NCBI RefSeq assembly: GCF_003579925.1
Contig: NZ_QUAL01000044.1
Coordinates: 7,071 to 42,054, forward strand
Direction of reading: 5' to 3'
Length of the DNA stretch: 34,984 nucleotides
Origin: Jiangella rhizosphaerae
Lineage (GTDB): Bacteria; Actinomycetota; Actinomycetes; Jiangellales; Jiangellaceae
Shown: positions 7,520 through 15,073 of the stretch, in pieces
Layout of the letters: each line of letters starts with the position of its first letter
How positions within the stretch are numbered: the first letter of the stretch is position 1
Notes under the pieces: model-generated
What the model was told of the DNA's origin: nothing
The model's database searches: none
Seen by the model: the letters and a program-made list of their open reading frames with translations, nothing else
Position numbers and translations under genes: made by a program

Positions 7520-7531
7520 GGGGGCGGGGAG

Positions 7532-8380
7532 TCACGGGAGGGCGGCGCGGACCGCGGGGACGACCTGCTCGGCGAACGTGCGCAGCTGTGACGGCGGGCC
7601 GCCGAAGACGAGGACGTCGGCGCGGTGCTCGGCCGCCAGGACCGTCAGCTCGTCGATCCACTGCGACACCGGACCGGCCAGGTAGCCCTCGGACACGCCG
7701 TCGGTGATGGTGCCGCCGACGTTGAACACCCGCCGGACGGCGGCGGGGTCGCGGCCGGCCGCGACGGCGCCGCCGTCGACCCGCTCGTTGAGCTCCGGCA
7801 GCCGCCGCAGCACGTCGGCGTTGACCGACGGGACCCAGCCGTCGGCCAGACGGCCGGTCAGCGCCAGCGCTCGCGGCCCGTAGGCGCCGACCCAGATGCC
7901 GAGGTCATGAGCCGGTAGCGGACCGGAGTGCACGCCCCGCAGGTGGTAGTGCTCGCCCTCGAACCGCAGCCCGCGGTCGCCGCTCCACAGCCGGCGGATC
8001 ACCTCGATCGCCTCGCCGAGCGCCGCCAGCGCCTGCCCCGGCGTCCGGCGCTGCCCGCCGTAGCCCTCGATCGCGTCCCAGAACGCGCCCGCGCCGAGGC
8101 CCAGCTCGAACCGTCCGCCGGACAGCACGTCCAGCGACGCCGCCGTCTTGGCCAGGACGCCGGGCGGGCGCAGCGGCAGGCAGGCGACGTCGGGGAACAC
8201 CCGCAGCGTCGACGTGGCCGCCAGGATCGCGCCGGACAGCGCGATGGTGTCGACGAACCGGCGCTGGTAGGGGTGGTCCTGGATGCCGACGTACTCCAGG
8301 CCCAGGGCCTCGGCGGAGCGGGCGGTCTCGAGCAGCGGGTCGGCCGCGTTCGGGACCAGGAAGTAGCCGAAGCTCACCAC
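7532..8380 (-). CDS. LLM-class (luciferase-like) flavin-dependent oxidoreductase
   Basis: About 282 residues with the luciferase-like TIM-barrel fold. Visible segments are the start FGYFLVPNA, EALGLEYVGIQDHPYQRRF, LAKTAASLDVLSGGRFELGLGAGAFWDAI, and IWVGAYGPRALALTGRLADGWVPS. Actinobacterial members usually use F420 or FMN; the cofactor cannot be decided here. Two adjacent GTG codons are possible starts. The first (8378-8380) has GGAGG 8 bases upstream and is preferred; the second (8375-8377) overlaps the amidase stop as GTGA. Either way the gene is translationally coupled to the upstream amidase, suggesting a joint role in breakdown of an amide compound. Confidence 0.88.
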   Translation of the reverse strand: MVSFGYFLVPNAADPLLETARSAEALGLEYVGIQDHPYQRRFVDTIALSGAILAATSTLRVFPDVACLPLRPPGVLAKTAASLDVLSGGRFELGLGAGAFWDAIEGYGGQRRTPGQALAALGEAIEVIRRLWSGDRGLRFEGEHYHLRGVHSGPLPAHDLGIWVGAYGPRALALTGRLADGWVPSVNADVLRRLPELNERVDGGAVAAGRDPAAVRRVFNVGGTITDGVSEGYLAGPVSQWIDELTVLAAEHRADVLVFGGPPSQLRTFAEQVVPAVRAALP

Positions 8381-9813
8381 AGCGGCGGCCTCCGGTCGCG
8401 CCACGGCCGGGCCCGTTCGAGCTGGGCGGCCAGCGACAGCAGCGTCTCCTCCGCACCGTGGCGCCCGCCCAGCATGACGCCCACCGGCAGGCTCACGCCG
8501 TCGACGTCGGCGGTCTCGAGCGGCAGGCTGATAGCCGGCCAGCCGGTGAGGTTCCAGACACTGGTCCACGGGGTGAACGCCATCTGCCGGGCGAAGTCGC
8601 CGGCCGGGTCGGCGTCGTCGCGCTGGGAGCCGACCGGCGCCGGCAGCTGGGCCAGCGTCGGGCTGAGGACGACGTCGTACGCCGCCCAGGTGGCGGCCGT
8701 CTCGTGCGTCGTCGTCTGGATCAGTCCGAGCGCCGAGGCGTACTCGAGGCCGCTGACCGAGCGGCCCTTCTCGCGCAGCCAGCGGGTCAGCGGCAGCAGC
8801 AGGTGCTCGTGCTCGGGCGGCACCGGCGCGCTCAGCGCGAGCACCGACCAGATCGACTCGAAGGAGTCCCAGCGCTCGGCCGCGAACGGGACCGGCGCGG
8901 GCTCGACCTGGTGGCCGAGCTCCTCCAGCAGGCGCGCGGTGCGGACGGCCGCGGTCAGGCACGCCTCGTCGACGGGCGCGCCGTCGACGATGACCGGCTC
9001 GGTGAGCAGGCCGACGCGCAGCCGGCCGGGCTCGCGCTCGCAGGCGTCCAGGAACGTGGTCTGCGGCGGGGCGAGCACGTAGAGGTCGCCCGGCCACTGG
9101 TGCGACAGCACGTCCAGCAGCGCCGCGGTGTCGCGCACGTCGCGGGTGAGCACGCCGTTGATCGCCAGGCCGGCGCCCTCGGGGCGGTACGGGCCCGGGC
9201 TGACGCGGCCGCGGGTGGGCTTGAGACCGACCAGCCCGCAGGCGCTGGCGGGGATGCGGATCGAGCCGCCGCCGTCGCTGCCGTGCGCGACCGGCGCGAT
9301 GCCCGCCGCGACCGCCGCCGCGGACCCGCCGCTGGACCCGCCGGCCGACCGGGAGGTGTCCCACGGCGTGCGGGCCGGCGGCGCGATGTCGGGCTCGGTG
9401 TACGGCGGCAGGCCGAACTCGGGCGTGTTCGTCTTGCCGATCATCAGCGTGCCGGCCCGCCGCAGCAGGGTGACGACGCCGTCGTCGGCGGGCGCCACGA
9501 AGTCGCCGAGCGCCGCGCTGCCGGACCGGAACGGCACGCCGGCCACCATCGCGAGGTCCTTGACCGGGCACGGGACGCCCAGGAACGGCGGCAGCTCGTC
9601 GTCGGACCTGGCCTGCTGCAGCAGCGTCTTGGCCTCGGCCGCCTGCTCACGCGCGAGGTCGGGGGTCTGAGTGACGAAAGCACCGATGGACGGGTCGAGC
9701 CGGTCGGCCCGCTCCAGGGTGTGCTCCACCACCTCCGACGGCGACACCTCGCGCTTGCGCACCGCCGTGGCCAGCTCCAGCCCCGTCAGCTCATGGATCT
9801 GAGTCCGAGTCAC
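8374..9813 (-). CDS. Amidase-signature-family amidohydrolase
   Basis: A 479-residue member of the amidase signature family, which hydrolyses carboxylic amides. The Ser-cisSer-Lys triad can be read: Lys85 in PCPVKDL, the cis-Ser in [15 protein letters not shown] (about Ser160), and the nucleophile Ser184 in [12 protein letters not shown]. The Lys and Ser spacing is normal. The frame is open up to 10110, but the GTG at 9811-9813 ([24 protein letters not shown]) gives the typical family N terminus. The substrate is not predictable. It overlaps the start of the LLM oxidoreductase gene. Confidence 0.92.
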   Translation of the reverse strand: MTRTQIHELTGLELATAVRKREVSPSEVVEHTLERADRLDPSIGAFVTQTPDLAREQAAEAKTLLQQARSDDELPPFLGVPCPVKDLAMVAGVPFRSGSAALGDFVAPADDGVVTLLRRAGTLMIGKTNTPEFGLPPYTEPDIAPPARTPWDTSRSAGGSSGGSAAAVAAGIAPVAHGSDGGGSIRIPASACGLVGLKPTRGRVSPGPYRPEGAGLAINGVLTRDVRDTAALLDVLSHQWPGDLYVLAPPQTTFLDACEREPGRLRVGLLTEPVIVDGAPVDEACLTAAVRTARLLEELGHQVEPAPVPFAAERWDSFESIWSVLALSAPVPPEHEHLLLPLTRWLREKGRSVSGLEYASALGLIQTTTHETAATWAAYDVVLSPTLAQLPAPVGSQRDDADPAGDFARQMAFTPWTSVWNLTGWPAISLPLETADVDGVSLPVGVMLGGRHGAEETLLSLAAQLERARPWRDRRPPLW

Positions 9814-9833
9814 GTCATCGACCCTACGCGCCG

Positions 9834-9960
9834 GTGGATCACCATGGAGCGAGGACAGAACGGGCCGCGCCACCGGCAACCGTCCGTTCGGGGCCGTGCT
9901 CGTCGACGACGACGGCGAGATCGTCGCGCGCGACCGGAACCGCGTGGTCGAGCGGACCTC
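9834..9960 (+). pseudogene. Fragment of a nucleoside/cytidine deaminase-type gene
   Basis: In the frame through 9896, about 25 residues read ATGNRPFGAVLVDDDG followed by EIVARDRNRVVER. This is the start of the deaminase fold in the guanine/tRNA-adenosine deaminase group (GNxPFGAVLV, then DGEIVARxxN). The zinc motifs that should follow (TAHAE and PCxMC) are absent in all frames. A possible GTG start at 9834 (MDHHGARTERAA) is in a different frame, so at least one frameshift and a 3' deletion have occurred. It lies in the 308-base spacer between the amidase and the M48 peptidase. Confidence 0.5.
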
Positions 9961-10047
9961 ACGCTGGACGGGCTGGGCCTGTGCACGAACGCCGCCGGCT
10001 GGAGCGGTGGAGCTGATCCGCCCTCGGGTGTCACAGGCGCCGCCTAT

Positions 10048-10060
10048 TGTGACTTTCACA
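10048..10060. promoter_or_regulatory. Inverted repeat TGTGA-CTT-TCACA upstream of the M48 gene
   Basis: A perfect 5-base inverted repeat with a 3-base centre, flanked by further GTCAC/TCAC half-sites (near 10030 and 10071). A possible promoter follows: TTGCGC (10062-10067), 18 bases, TGTAAT (10086-10091), about 30 bases before the start codon. A site in this position could control the peptidase-ATPase unit. Regulator unknown. Confidence 0.35.
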
Positions 10061-10121
10061 CTTGCGCAGCTGTCACGACGGCGGCTGTAATCGATGATCA
10101 CGAGGTTCATCGGAGGCGGCG

Positions 10122-11264
10122 ATGAGCGACCGAGCGGCAGGCCCGCGCCCCGGCGGCGCCTCCGGCGTGCGCCCGGACGGCGCGTCCCACGTCCGTCCCA
10201 CCGGGCCGCCCGGCGGCTTCGAAGACCCCGATCCGCCGCCGGCCACCGGGCTGCGGCAGCGCTGGTCGGGGCCGTCGAGCACCACCACGCCGCGGCCGCT
10301 GCGGCACCGCCGCACCGCCGACCTCTCCACGCTGGCGTCGCTGGTGCTGGCGCTGCCGTGGTTCCTGTTCAGCCTGACGGTGGTCGGCATGGCGGGGCTC
10401 GGCATCGGCGCGCTCGTCGGCAACACCACCGTCGTGCCGATCCTCTGCATGGTGTTGTGGCTGCTCAGCGGCGTGCTCATCTTCTACCGCCCGGTCGAGG
10501 TCGGGGTCGCCCGGTTCTTCCTGCGCGCCCGCCGGCCCACGCCCAGCGAGCGCGACCGGCTCGAGCACGCCTGGCACGAGGTCACCCGCGCCGCCGGCCG
10601 CGACGGCGCCAGGTACCAGCTGTTCATCGAGGACAGCGACGCCCTGAACGCCTACGCCGCGTCCGGGCACATCGTCACCGTCACGCGCAAGACGCTCGAC
10701 GCGATGCCGCACCACCACCTGGCCGCCGTGCTGGCGCACGAGCTCGGCCACCACCTCGGCGGGCACCCGTGGAGCAACCTGCTGGCCTACTGGTACTCCG
10801 TGCCGGCGCGGCTGCTCACCCGGGTGCTCCGGCTGGTGCTGCGGCTGGTCGTCGCGCTGTTCTCGACGGTGTTCGCGGTGGTCGCCCGCATGCCGGCGCT
10901 GGCGTCGTTCATCGCCAAGGTCATCACCTGGTCGCTCATCCTGTTCGTGGTGTTCTTCGTGACGGTGCTCATGGCCACGGCGGTGCAGTCGGGCCAGACG
11001 TGGGCGCCGCCGGCGGTCGCGCTCATCGTGCTGACGCCGCTGATCCTGCCCTGGCTGGCCCGGCGCAGCGAATACCGCGCCGACCGCATCGCCGCCAACC
11101 TCGGCTACGGGCACGCCCTCATCGAGGTGTTCGAAGACTGGCTGCGTCAGGGCATGGACGACGACCGCCGCAACTTCGTGCTGCGGGCCCGGCTGTTCAG
11201 CACCCACCCCGCGCTGGCGGCGCGCATCAAGCGGCTCGACGCCTACCTGCGGAAGAACGTGTAG
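10122..11264 (+). CDS. Membrane-bound M48-family (HtpX/Ste24-like) metallopeptidase
   Basis: A 380-residue integral-membrane zinc protease. A Pro/Gly-rich cytosolic N terminus (1-65) is followed by hydrophobic segments at about 70-92, 94-122, 236-256, 266-288 and 296-313. The zinc motif HELGH is at 206-210, and the third ligand is probably Glu317 in RRSEYRAD, the M48 signature. The C terminus RLFSTHPALAARIKRLDAYL is also typical of the family. HtpX-type enzymes cut damaged or misfolded membrane proteins. GGAGG lies 5 bases before the ATG. The gene ends 7 bases before the ATPase start and AGGAG spans the junction, so the two are almost certainly co-expressed. Confidence 0.9.
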   Translation: MSDRAAGPRPGGASGVRPDGASHVRPTGPPGGFEDPDPPPATGLRQRWSGPSSTTTPRPLRHRRTADLSTLASLVLALPWFLFSLTVVGMAGLGIGALVGNTTVVPILCMVLWLLSGVLIFYRPVEVGVARFFLRARRPTPSERDRLEHAWHEVTRAAGRDGARYQLFIEDSDALNAYAASGHIVTVTRKTLDAMPHHHLAAVLAHELGHHLGGHPWSNLLAYWYSVPARLLTRVLRLVLRLVVALFSTVFAVVARMPALASFIAKVITWSLILFVVFFVTVLMATAVQSGQTWAPPAVALIVLTPLILPWLARRSEYRADRIAANLGYGHALIEVFEDWLRQGMDDDRRNFVLRARLFSTHPALAARIKRLDAYLRKNV

Positions 11265-11271
11265 GAGAACC

Positions 11272-12873
11272 ATGCCGATCCGACGACGCCGCCGTGGCGC
11301 GACCCCGTGGGACGTCCTGCGTGCCGCCCATCCCGACGCCGCCGTGGCGATGGACCGGCTGGTCCAGGACGGCCGGCTCTCCGACGTCGACACCGCCCGC
11401 ATCACCGGGGCCCTGCACACCCGTGCCGAGGACCCCACGGCGCTGGCCCAGCTGGCCGACGAGATCGTCCGCTACGGCCCGGCGGCGCTGGCCCACCCGT
11501 CGGCGCTGCACGACCTGCCGGTGCCGCGGCTGGCCCGGCACAACCTCGCGCTGGGGCAGGTCCGGCTCGGCCGCACCGTCCAAGACCCGCACGCCGACAC
11601 CGTCATGACCCAGGACTTCGGCATCGACCACGACGTCCTGCGTACGTCGCTGCTGGTCATCGGGCCGCCGGGGTCGGGCAAGACGCGCGGGTTCGCGCTG
11701 CCCATCGTCGAGCACCTGTCGCTGTCGGCGCTGGCCGGGCAGGCCAGCGTCGTGGTCGTCGACCCCAAGGGCGACGACTTCGCGCACCAGGGCTGGTTCG
11801 ACGTCACCATCGACCCGCTCAACCCGACCACCGGGTTCGACCTCTACGGCGGCACCAACCACCCCGACACCGCGGCCGACCGGCTGGCCAGCGCCATGCT
11901 GCCGCCGTACGTCACCGACGACATGGCCTACTTCATGGACGGCTCGCGCAACGCGCTGTACGCGTGCCTCGCCCCGTTCCACCTGGCGTTCGGGCGGTGG
12001 CCGAAGATCCGCGAGATGCTGGCGCTGCTGCGCTCCGAGCAGGGCATGACCGACCAGGTGAAGGCGAACCTGCGCGGCCCCGACGGCAAGGAGGCCAAGG
12101 CGCTGCTCGACAGCCGCCGCGACCAGCTGACCCGCAACGCCGACCCGGCCGCGTCGCTGGTCGAGCGGTTCCAGCTGCTGGCCCGGCCGCGGCTGATGGA
12201 GCTGTTCGACCGCGAGAACACCTTCCGCATGCACGACATCAACAAGCCGCTGCGCGTGCGGGTGTCGCTGCCCGAGGCCGAGTTCCCCGACGCCACCCGC
12301 ATCCTGGCCCGGCTGGTGGTGTCGCAGTTCGTGCAGGTCACGTCGGCGCCCGACACCAACCGCGGCATCTTCAAGGCCCTCGCCATCGACGAAGCCGGCC
12401 GCTTCGTCGACGACTACGTCGCGCGCGGCGTGCAGAAGCTGCGGTCCAACAACGCCGGGCTCATCCTGCTGGCCCAGACCATCAGCGACTTCCCGGTCCA
12501 GGTCCGCGCGACGGTGTTCGGCTCGGTCGGCTGCAAGGCGGTGTTCGGCGGCATCGACCCCGTCGACGCCAAGGTGTTCTCCGACTGGTTCGGCGACCAC
12601 TGGGTGTCCGAGATCAGCTACAGCCAGGGCGAGGCGACCGGCCTGGCCCGCACCACCGGCAGTTCCCGCGACAGCCGCGGCGGCTGGAACCGCTCCGACG
12701 GCGAGACCCGCAACTGGGGCGTCACCAAGGGCACCAACCTGCGCCGGGTCGAACGCCCGCGATGGACGGTGTCCGACATCGTCACCCGCATCCCGGCCGG
12801 CCACTGCGTCGTCGCCCTCTCCCGCTCCGACGGCACCCGCACCGGCCCGACGCTGATCAACCTGCGCGCCTGA
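11272..12873 (+). CDS. VirD4/TraG-like (TraM-recognition type) P-loop ATPase
   Basis: A 533-residue ATPase of the conjugative coupling-protein/HerA-FtsK class. Walker A is GPPGSGKT (131-138), a VVVVDPKGDDF strand follows (160-170), Walker B is LAIDEAGRF (370-378), and LLAQTISDFP (399-408) looks like the sensor strand. The segment GVQKLRSNNAGLILLAQ is typical of the TraD/TraG C-terminal domain. True coupling proteins have two N-terminal membrane helices; here the first 120 residues are soluble and predicted helical, and no relaxase or type IV secretion gene is present. Pairing with a membrane M48 protease suggests the ATPase may act on proteins or DNA at the membrane in a non-conjugative role. 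Confidence 0.85.
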   Translation: MPIRRRRRGATPWDVLRAAHPDAAVAMDRLVQDGRLSDVDTARITGALHTRAEDPTALAQLADEIVRYGPAALAHPSALHDLPVPRLARHNLALGQVRLGRTVQDPHADTVMTQDFGIDHDVLRTSLLVIGPPGSGKTRGFALPIVEHLSLSALAGQASVVVVDPKGDDFAHQGWFDVTIDPLNPTTGFDLYGGTNHPDTAADRLASAMLPPYVTDDMAYFMDGSRNALYACLAPFHLAFGRWPKIREMLALLRSEQGMTDQVKANLRGPDGKEAKALLDSRRDQLTRNADPAASLVERFQLLARPRLMELFDRENTFRMHDINKPLRVRVSLPEAEFPDATRILARLVVSQFVQVTSAPDTNRGIFKALAIDEAGRFVDDYVARGVQKLRSNNAGLILLAQTISDFPVQVRATVFGSVGCKAVFGGIDPVDAKVFSDWFGDHWVSEISYSQGEATGLARTTGSSRDSRGGWNRSDGETRNWGVTKGTNLRRVERPRWTVSDIVTRIPAGHCVVALSRSDGTRTGPTLINLRA

Positions 12874-12981
12874 CGGGCACTCGTGACGCCTCGCGAAACG
12901 CGGTGAAGTCTCGGCACGTGGACAACCGCGCCGCCCGTCCCGGCGACCTCGATAGCCGCGACCGTCCTCGATGGCGAGAAT

Positions 12982-13005
12982 CGTCCTCGTGCCACGCAGA
13001 GGACG
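12982..13005 (+). terminator. Possible weak terminator hairpin
   Basis: CGTCCTC (12982-12988) and GAGGACG (12999-13005) form a perfect 7-base stem with a 10-base loop, about 110 bases past the ATPase stop. There is no T-run, so this is at best a weak or actinomycete-style terminator. Confidence 0.3.
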
Positions 13006-13203
13006 GTTGCCGACATCGAAGTCGACTCCCGGCATCGAAGACCGCCGACGCCGACCCCGGAAGACGGCGCCATCGCTGCCGCCCGCCAAGACGTCGGATA
13101 CCCGCGAAACCGACGGACCGAGCCCGGATCGACCCGGCATACGTCACTGTCGCGAGTATCCGGCGGCTTCCCGAGCACGAGCCGCCGGCGTCGTCAAGGA
13201 CTG

Positions 13204-13241
13204 TCCAAGAAACGAGGCGTCAGAGCACCTCGTTTCTTGGA
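13204..13241. repeat. Hairpin with TCCAAGAAACGAGG arms
   Basis: TCCAAGAAACGAGG (13204-13217) and CCTCGTTTCTTGGA (13228-13241) pair perfectly over 14 bases around a 10-base loop. It lies 3 bases past the stop of the decayed SGNH hydrolase, so it may have been that gene's terminator. Hairpins with this core may be an extragenic repeat family in actinomycetes. Confidence 0.6.
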
Positions 13242-13244
13242 TGA

Positions 13245-13764
13245 TCATGAGCGTGGGCGTGAGCCGGCGGCCACGCGGCGCAGTACCGGCAGGGCTGCCT
13301 CGGCCAGGCGGGCGCGGCCGGCGTCGGTGAGGTGCAGGTGGTCGCCGGAGTCGTACTCCGGGCGCAGCCGCGACGGGGCGGCCGGGTCACGCAGTGCCGC
13401 GTCGAAGTCGGCGACGGCGTCGGCGGCGGCAGCGGAGCGCAGGTGGGCGTTGGCCGCCCGCCGGATCGCCTCCCGCCCAGGCGTCCACTCCGCCGCGCCG
13501 CCGAACGGCGTCATGGTGGCGGCGACAACGGCGGACCCCGCCGGCGGGCACCGTCACCGACGACGCGCCGCCGAACCGGACCGCCCGCGACGAGACGCCC
13601 GCACCGGCCACGCTCACCCGCCCGAGCACCACCGGCGCCGCCCCGAACACGTTCGACAGCCGCACTCTCAGGCCCTTGCCGCCGACGTGCGGATGGACGG
13701 TCACGTCCGCCAGCCGGACGTCCTCGAGCAGCGCCGTCGCTGCCGTCCACACACCCACCGTCAC
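13245..13764 (-). pseudogene. SGNH/GDSL hydrolase with internal deletion and frameshift
   Basis: Two pieces of one enzyme are visible in different minus-strand frames. From 13764 downward, about 75 residues (LEDVRLADVTVHPHVGG, then KGLRVRLSNVFGAAPVVLG, ending in SSVTVPAGG) are the N-terminal beta-sandwich found in two-domain GDSL hydrolases. From about 13540 to the stop at 13245, a second frame reads VVAATMTPFGGAAEWTPGRE and then YDSGDHLHLTDAG. This is the C-terminal end of the SGNH domain with its catalytic Asp-X-X-His (DHLH). The roughly 200 residues between, including the GDS nucleophile block, are missing. The product cannot be a working esterase. Confidence 0.75.
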
Positions 13765-13783
13765 GCGCGGCCCGCTTTCCGGC

Positions 13784-13789
13784 TATAGT
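13784..13789 (+). promoter_or_regulatory. -10 element (TATAGT) for a leaderless leader-peptide transcript
   Basis: TATAGT is a near-perfect -10 element, preceded by GGC. No good -35 is seen at the right distance (TCACGC at 13761-13766). The G of the leader GTG at 13797 is 8 bases after the element, the usual start-site distance, so the transcript probably begins at the GTG itself. Confidence 0.6.
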
Positions 13790-13796
13790 TCGACCC

Positions 13797-13865
13797 GTGA
13801 TCGTGGTTCGTCGGTATCCGTATTTTGCGCAGGCTCCGGGTGGAGCCGGGCGCGTCATGCGCTGA
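13797..13865 (+). CDS. Aromatic leader peptide of the DAHP synthase attenuator
   Basis: A 22-codon frame starting at GTG and ending at TGA. The peptide reads MIVVRRYPYFAQAPGGAG then RVMR. Residues 7-10, Tyr-Pro-Tyr-Phe, put three aromatic codons within four. It lies immediately upstream of a folded region, a terminator and a DAHP synthase, the first enzyme of aromatic amino acid synthesis. This is the classic layout of ribosome-mediated attenuation: with scarce charged tRNA-Tyr or tRNA-Phe the ribosome stalls at codons 7-10. There is no Shine-Dalgarno sequence, consistent with leaderless translation. Confidence 0.78.
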   Translation: MIVVRRYPYFAQAPGGAGRVMR

Positions 13866-13930
13866 CCGCCGACCCACCCGGAGCCAGCTGGGCAGAGACG
13901 TCCCGTCTCTGCCCTTCGTCATGAGACGGG
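13832..13930 (+). promoter_or_regulatory. Attenuator RNA structures upstream of DAHP synthase
   Basis: GGCTCCGGGTGG (13832-13843) pairs perfectly over 12 bases with CCACCCGGAGCC (13874-13885). Its 5' arm begins 5 bases after the last aromatic codon, so a stalled ribosome would cover it. A smaller local hairpin, GGCTCC...GGAGCC (13832-13847), competes. Downstream is the terminator at 13890-13914. CCCGTCTC (13902-13909) can also pair with GAGACGGG (13923-13930), which would break the terminator. Which structure is the antiterminator I cannot decide by eye. Confidence 0.65.
13890..13914 (+). terminator. Intrinsic terminator of the attenuator
   Basis: GGGCAGAGACG (13890-13900) and CGTCTCTGCCC (13904-13914) form a perfect 11-base stem with the loop TCC. 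It is followed by TTCGTC, a short imperfect T tract. It lies 75 bases upstream of the DAHP synthase start. Confidence 0.75.
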
Positions 13931-13988
13931 CCGGCTCGCAGGGCATCCGACGGGGCGTCCCGCTCGTTGCAGAGGAGACGTTGCACCC

Positions 13989-15059
13989 ATGCCCGAACCC
14001 CAGTCCCCCACCGGCGACCTGCGCGTCACCGGCTTCCAGCCGCTCGTCCCGCCGTCCGAGATGCTCGCCGAGCTGCAAATGGACGAGGAGCACGCCGCCC
14101 TGGTGCGCTCGAGCCGGGCGGAGGTCCGCCGCATCATGGCCGGCGACGACGACCGCCTGCTGGTGGTGGTGGGCCCGTGTTCCGTGCACGACCCGGTGGC
14201 GGCGCTCGACTACGCCCGGCGGCTGAAGCCGGTGGCCGACGCGCTGCGCGACGACCTCGCCGTCGTCATGCGGGTGTACTTCGAGAAGCCGCGGACGACG
14301 GTGGGCTGGAAGGGCCTGATCAACGACCCCGGCCTGGACGGGACGTTCGACGTGCAGCGCGGCCTGCGCATCGCCCGCGAGCTGCTGTTCGAGGTGCTCG
14401 GCGAGGGCCTGCCCGTGGGCTGCGAGTTCCTCGAGCCGATCAGCCCGCAGTACATCGCCGACACCGTCTCGTGGGGCGCCATCGGGGCGCGCACGCCGGA
14501 GAGCCAGGTGCACCGCCAGCTCGCGTCCGGCCTGTCCATGCCGGTCGGTTTCAAGAACGCCACCAGCGGCGACGTCCAGGCGGCCATCGACGGCTGCACG
14601 GCCGCCTCGCACGGGCACGTCTTCTTCGGCGTCGACCACGACGGCCGCGCGGCCGCCGTCAGCACCGCCGGCAACCCCGACTGCCACGTCATCCTGCGCG
14701 GCGGCAGCGCCGGCCCCAACTACGGGCCGGAACACGTCCGCGACGCGCTCGCGCTGCTGCACAAGGCGCAGCTGCCGGAGCGTCTGGTCATCGACGCCAG
14801 CCACGGCAACAGCGGTAAGGACCACGAGCGCCAGGCCGTCGTCGCCGGCGAGATCGCCGGGCAGGTCGCGTCCGGCCAGCGCGGCATCGCCGGCGTGATG
14901 CTGGAGAGCTTCCTGGTGGCCGGGCGGCAGGACATCGGCAGCACGCCGCTGGTCTACGGCCAGAGCGTCACCGACGCGTGCATGAGCTGGGAGACGACGG
15001 AGGGCCTGCTCGGCGACCTGGCCGCGGCGGTCCGGGCCCGGCGGACGGTGGCGAGCTGA
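13989..15059 (+). CDS. aroF: 3-deoxy-7-phosphoheptulonate (DAHP) synthase, type I
   Basis: A 356-residue class I DAHP synthase (AroF/AroG/AroH type) that condenses phosphoenolpyruvate with erythrose-4-phosphate, the first step of the shikimate pathway. Recognisable segments are VVVGPCSVHDP (metal-binding Cys near residue 60), MRVYFEKPRTTVGWKGLIND, PVGFKNATSG, HVILRGG and the metal-binding DASHGNSGKDHERQ. The N-terminal extension has the shape of the feedback-inhibited forms; the sensing amino acid cannot be told from sequence here. AGAGGAG lies upstream of the ATG. The upstream Tyr/Phe leader peptide and terminator predict control by aromatic amino acid supply. Confidence 0.95.
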   Translation: MPEPQSPTGDLRVTGFQPLVPPSEMLAELQMDEEHAALVRSSRAEVRRIMAGDDDRLLVVVGPCSVHDPVAALDYARRLKPVADALRDDLAVVMRVYFEKPRTTVGWKGLINDPGLDGTFDVQRGLRIARELLFEVLGEGLPVGCEFLEPISPQYIADTVSWGAIGARTPESQVHRQLASGLSMPVGFKNATSGDVQAAIDGCTAASHGHVFFGVDHDGRAAAVSTAGNPDCHVILRGGSAGPNYGPEHVRDALALLHKAQLPERLVIDASHGNSGKDHERQAVVAGEIAGQVASGQRGIAGVMLESFLVAGRQDIGSTPLVYGQSVTDACMSWETTEGLLGDLAAAVRARRTVAS

Positions 15060-15073
15060 GCGACCGCGCCGGG

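Larger units (their letters stand above)
6976..7531. other. Non-coding spacer with two hairpin repeats
   Basis: No convincing gene lies in these 556 bases: all frames lose the strong third-position GC bias seen in the neighbouring genes. The spacer holds a long imperfect palindrome (7147-7214) and a second large hairpin (7448-7519). Between them are short palindromes such as GCGATCGC and GATGATCATC near 7218-7236. One minus-strand frame ending inside the first palindrome has protein-like codons over about 30 residues and could be a relic, but I recognise nothing in it. Confidence 0.6.
12874..13244. other. Non-coding spacer after the ATPase gene
   Basis: These 371 bases lack the codon bias of neighbouring genes in every frame, although some frames are open by chance. 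They contain a short hairpin at 12982-13005 and a longer one at 13204-13241. Nothing else recognisable was seen. Confidence 0.6.

Noticed and set aside
11272-12873. Evidence for an integrative conjugative element around the VirD4-like ATPase
   Set aside because: No relaxase, integrase, tRNA attachment site or type IV secretion gene is visible within the window on either side.
12971-13330. Plus-strand frames in the spacer after the ATPase gene
   Set aside because: No codon-position bias, no convincing ribosome-binding site and no recognisable motif; they arise from lack of stop codons in GC-rich DNA.
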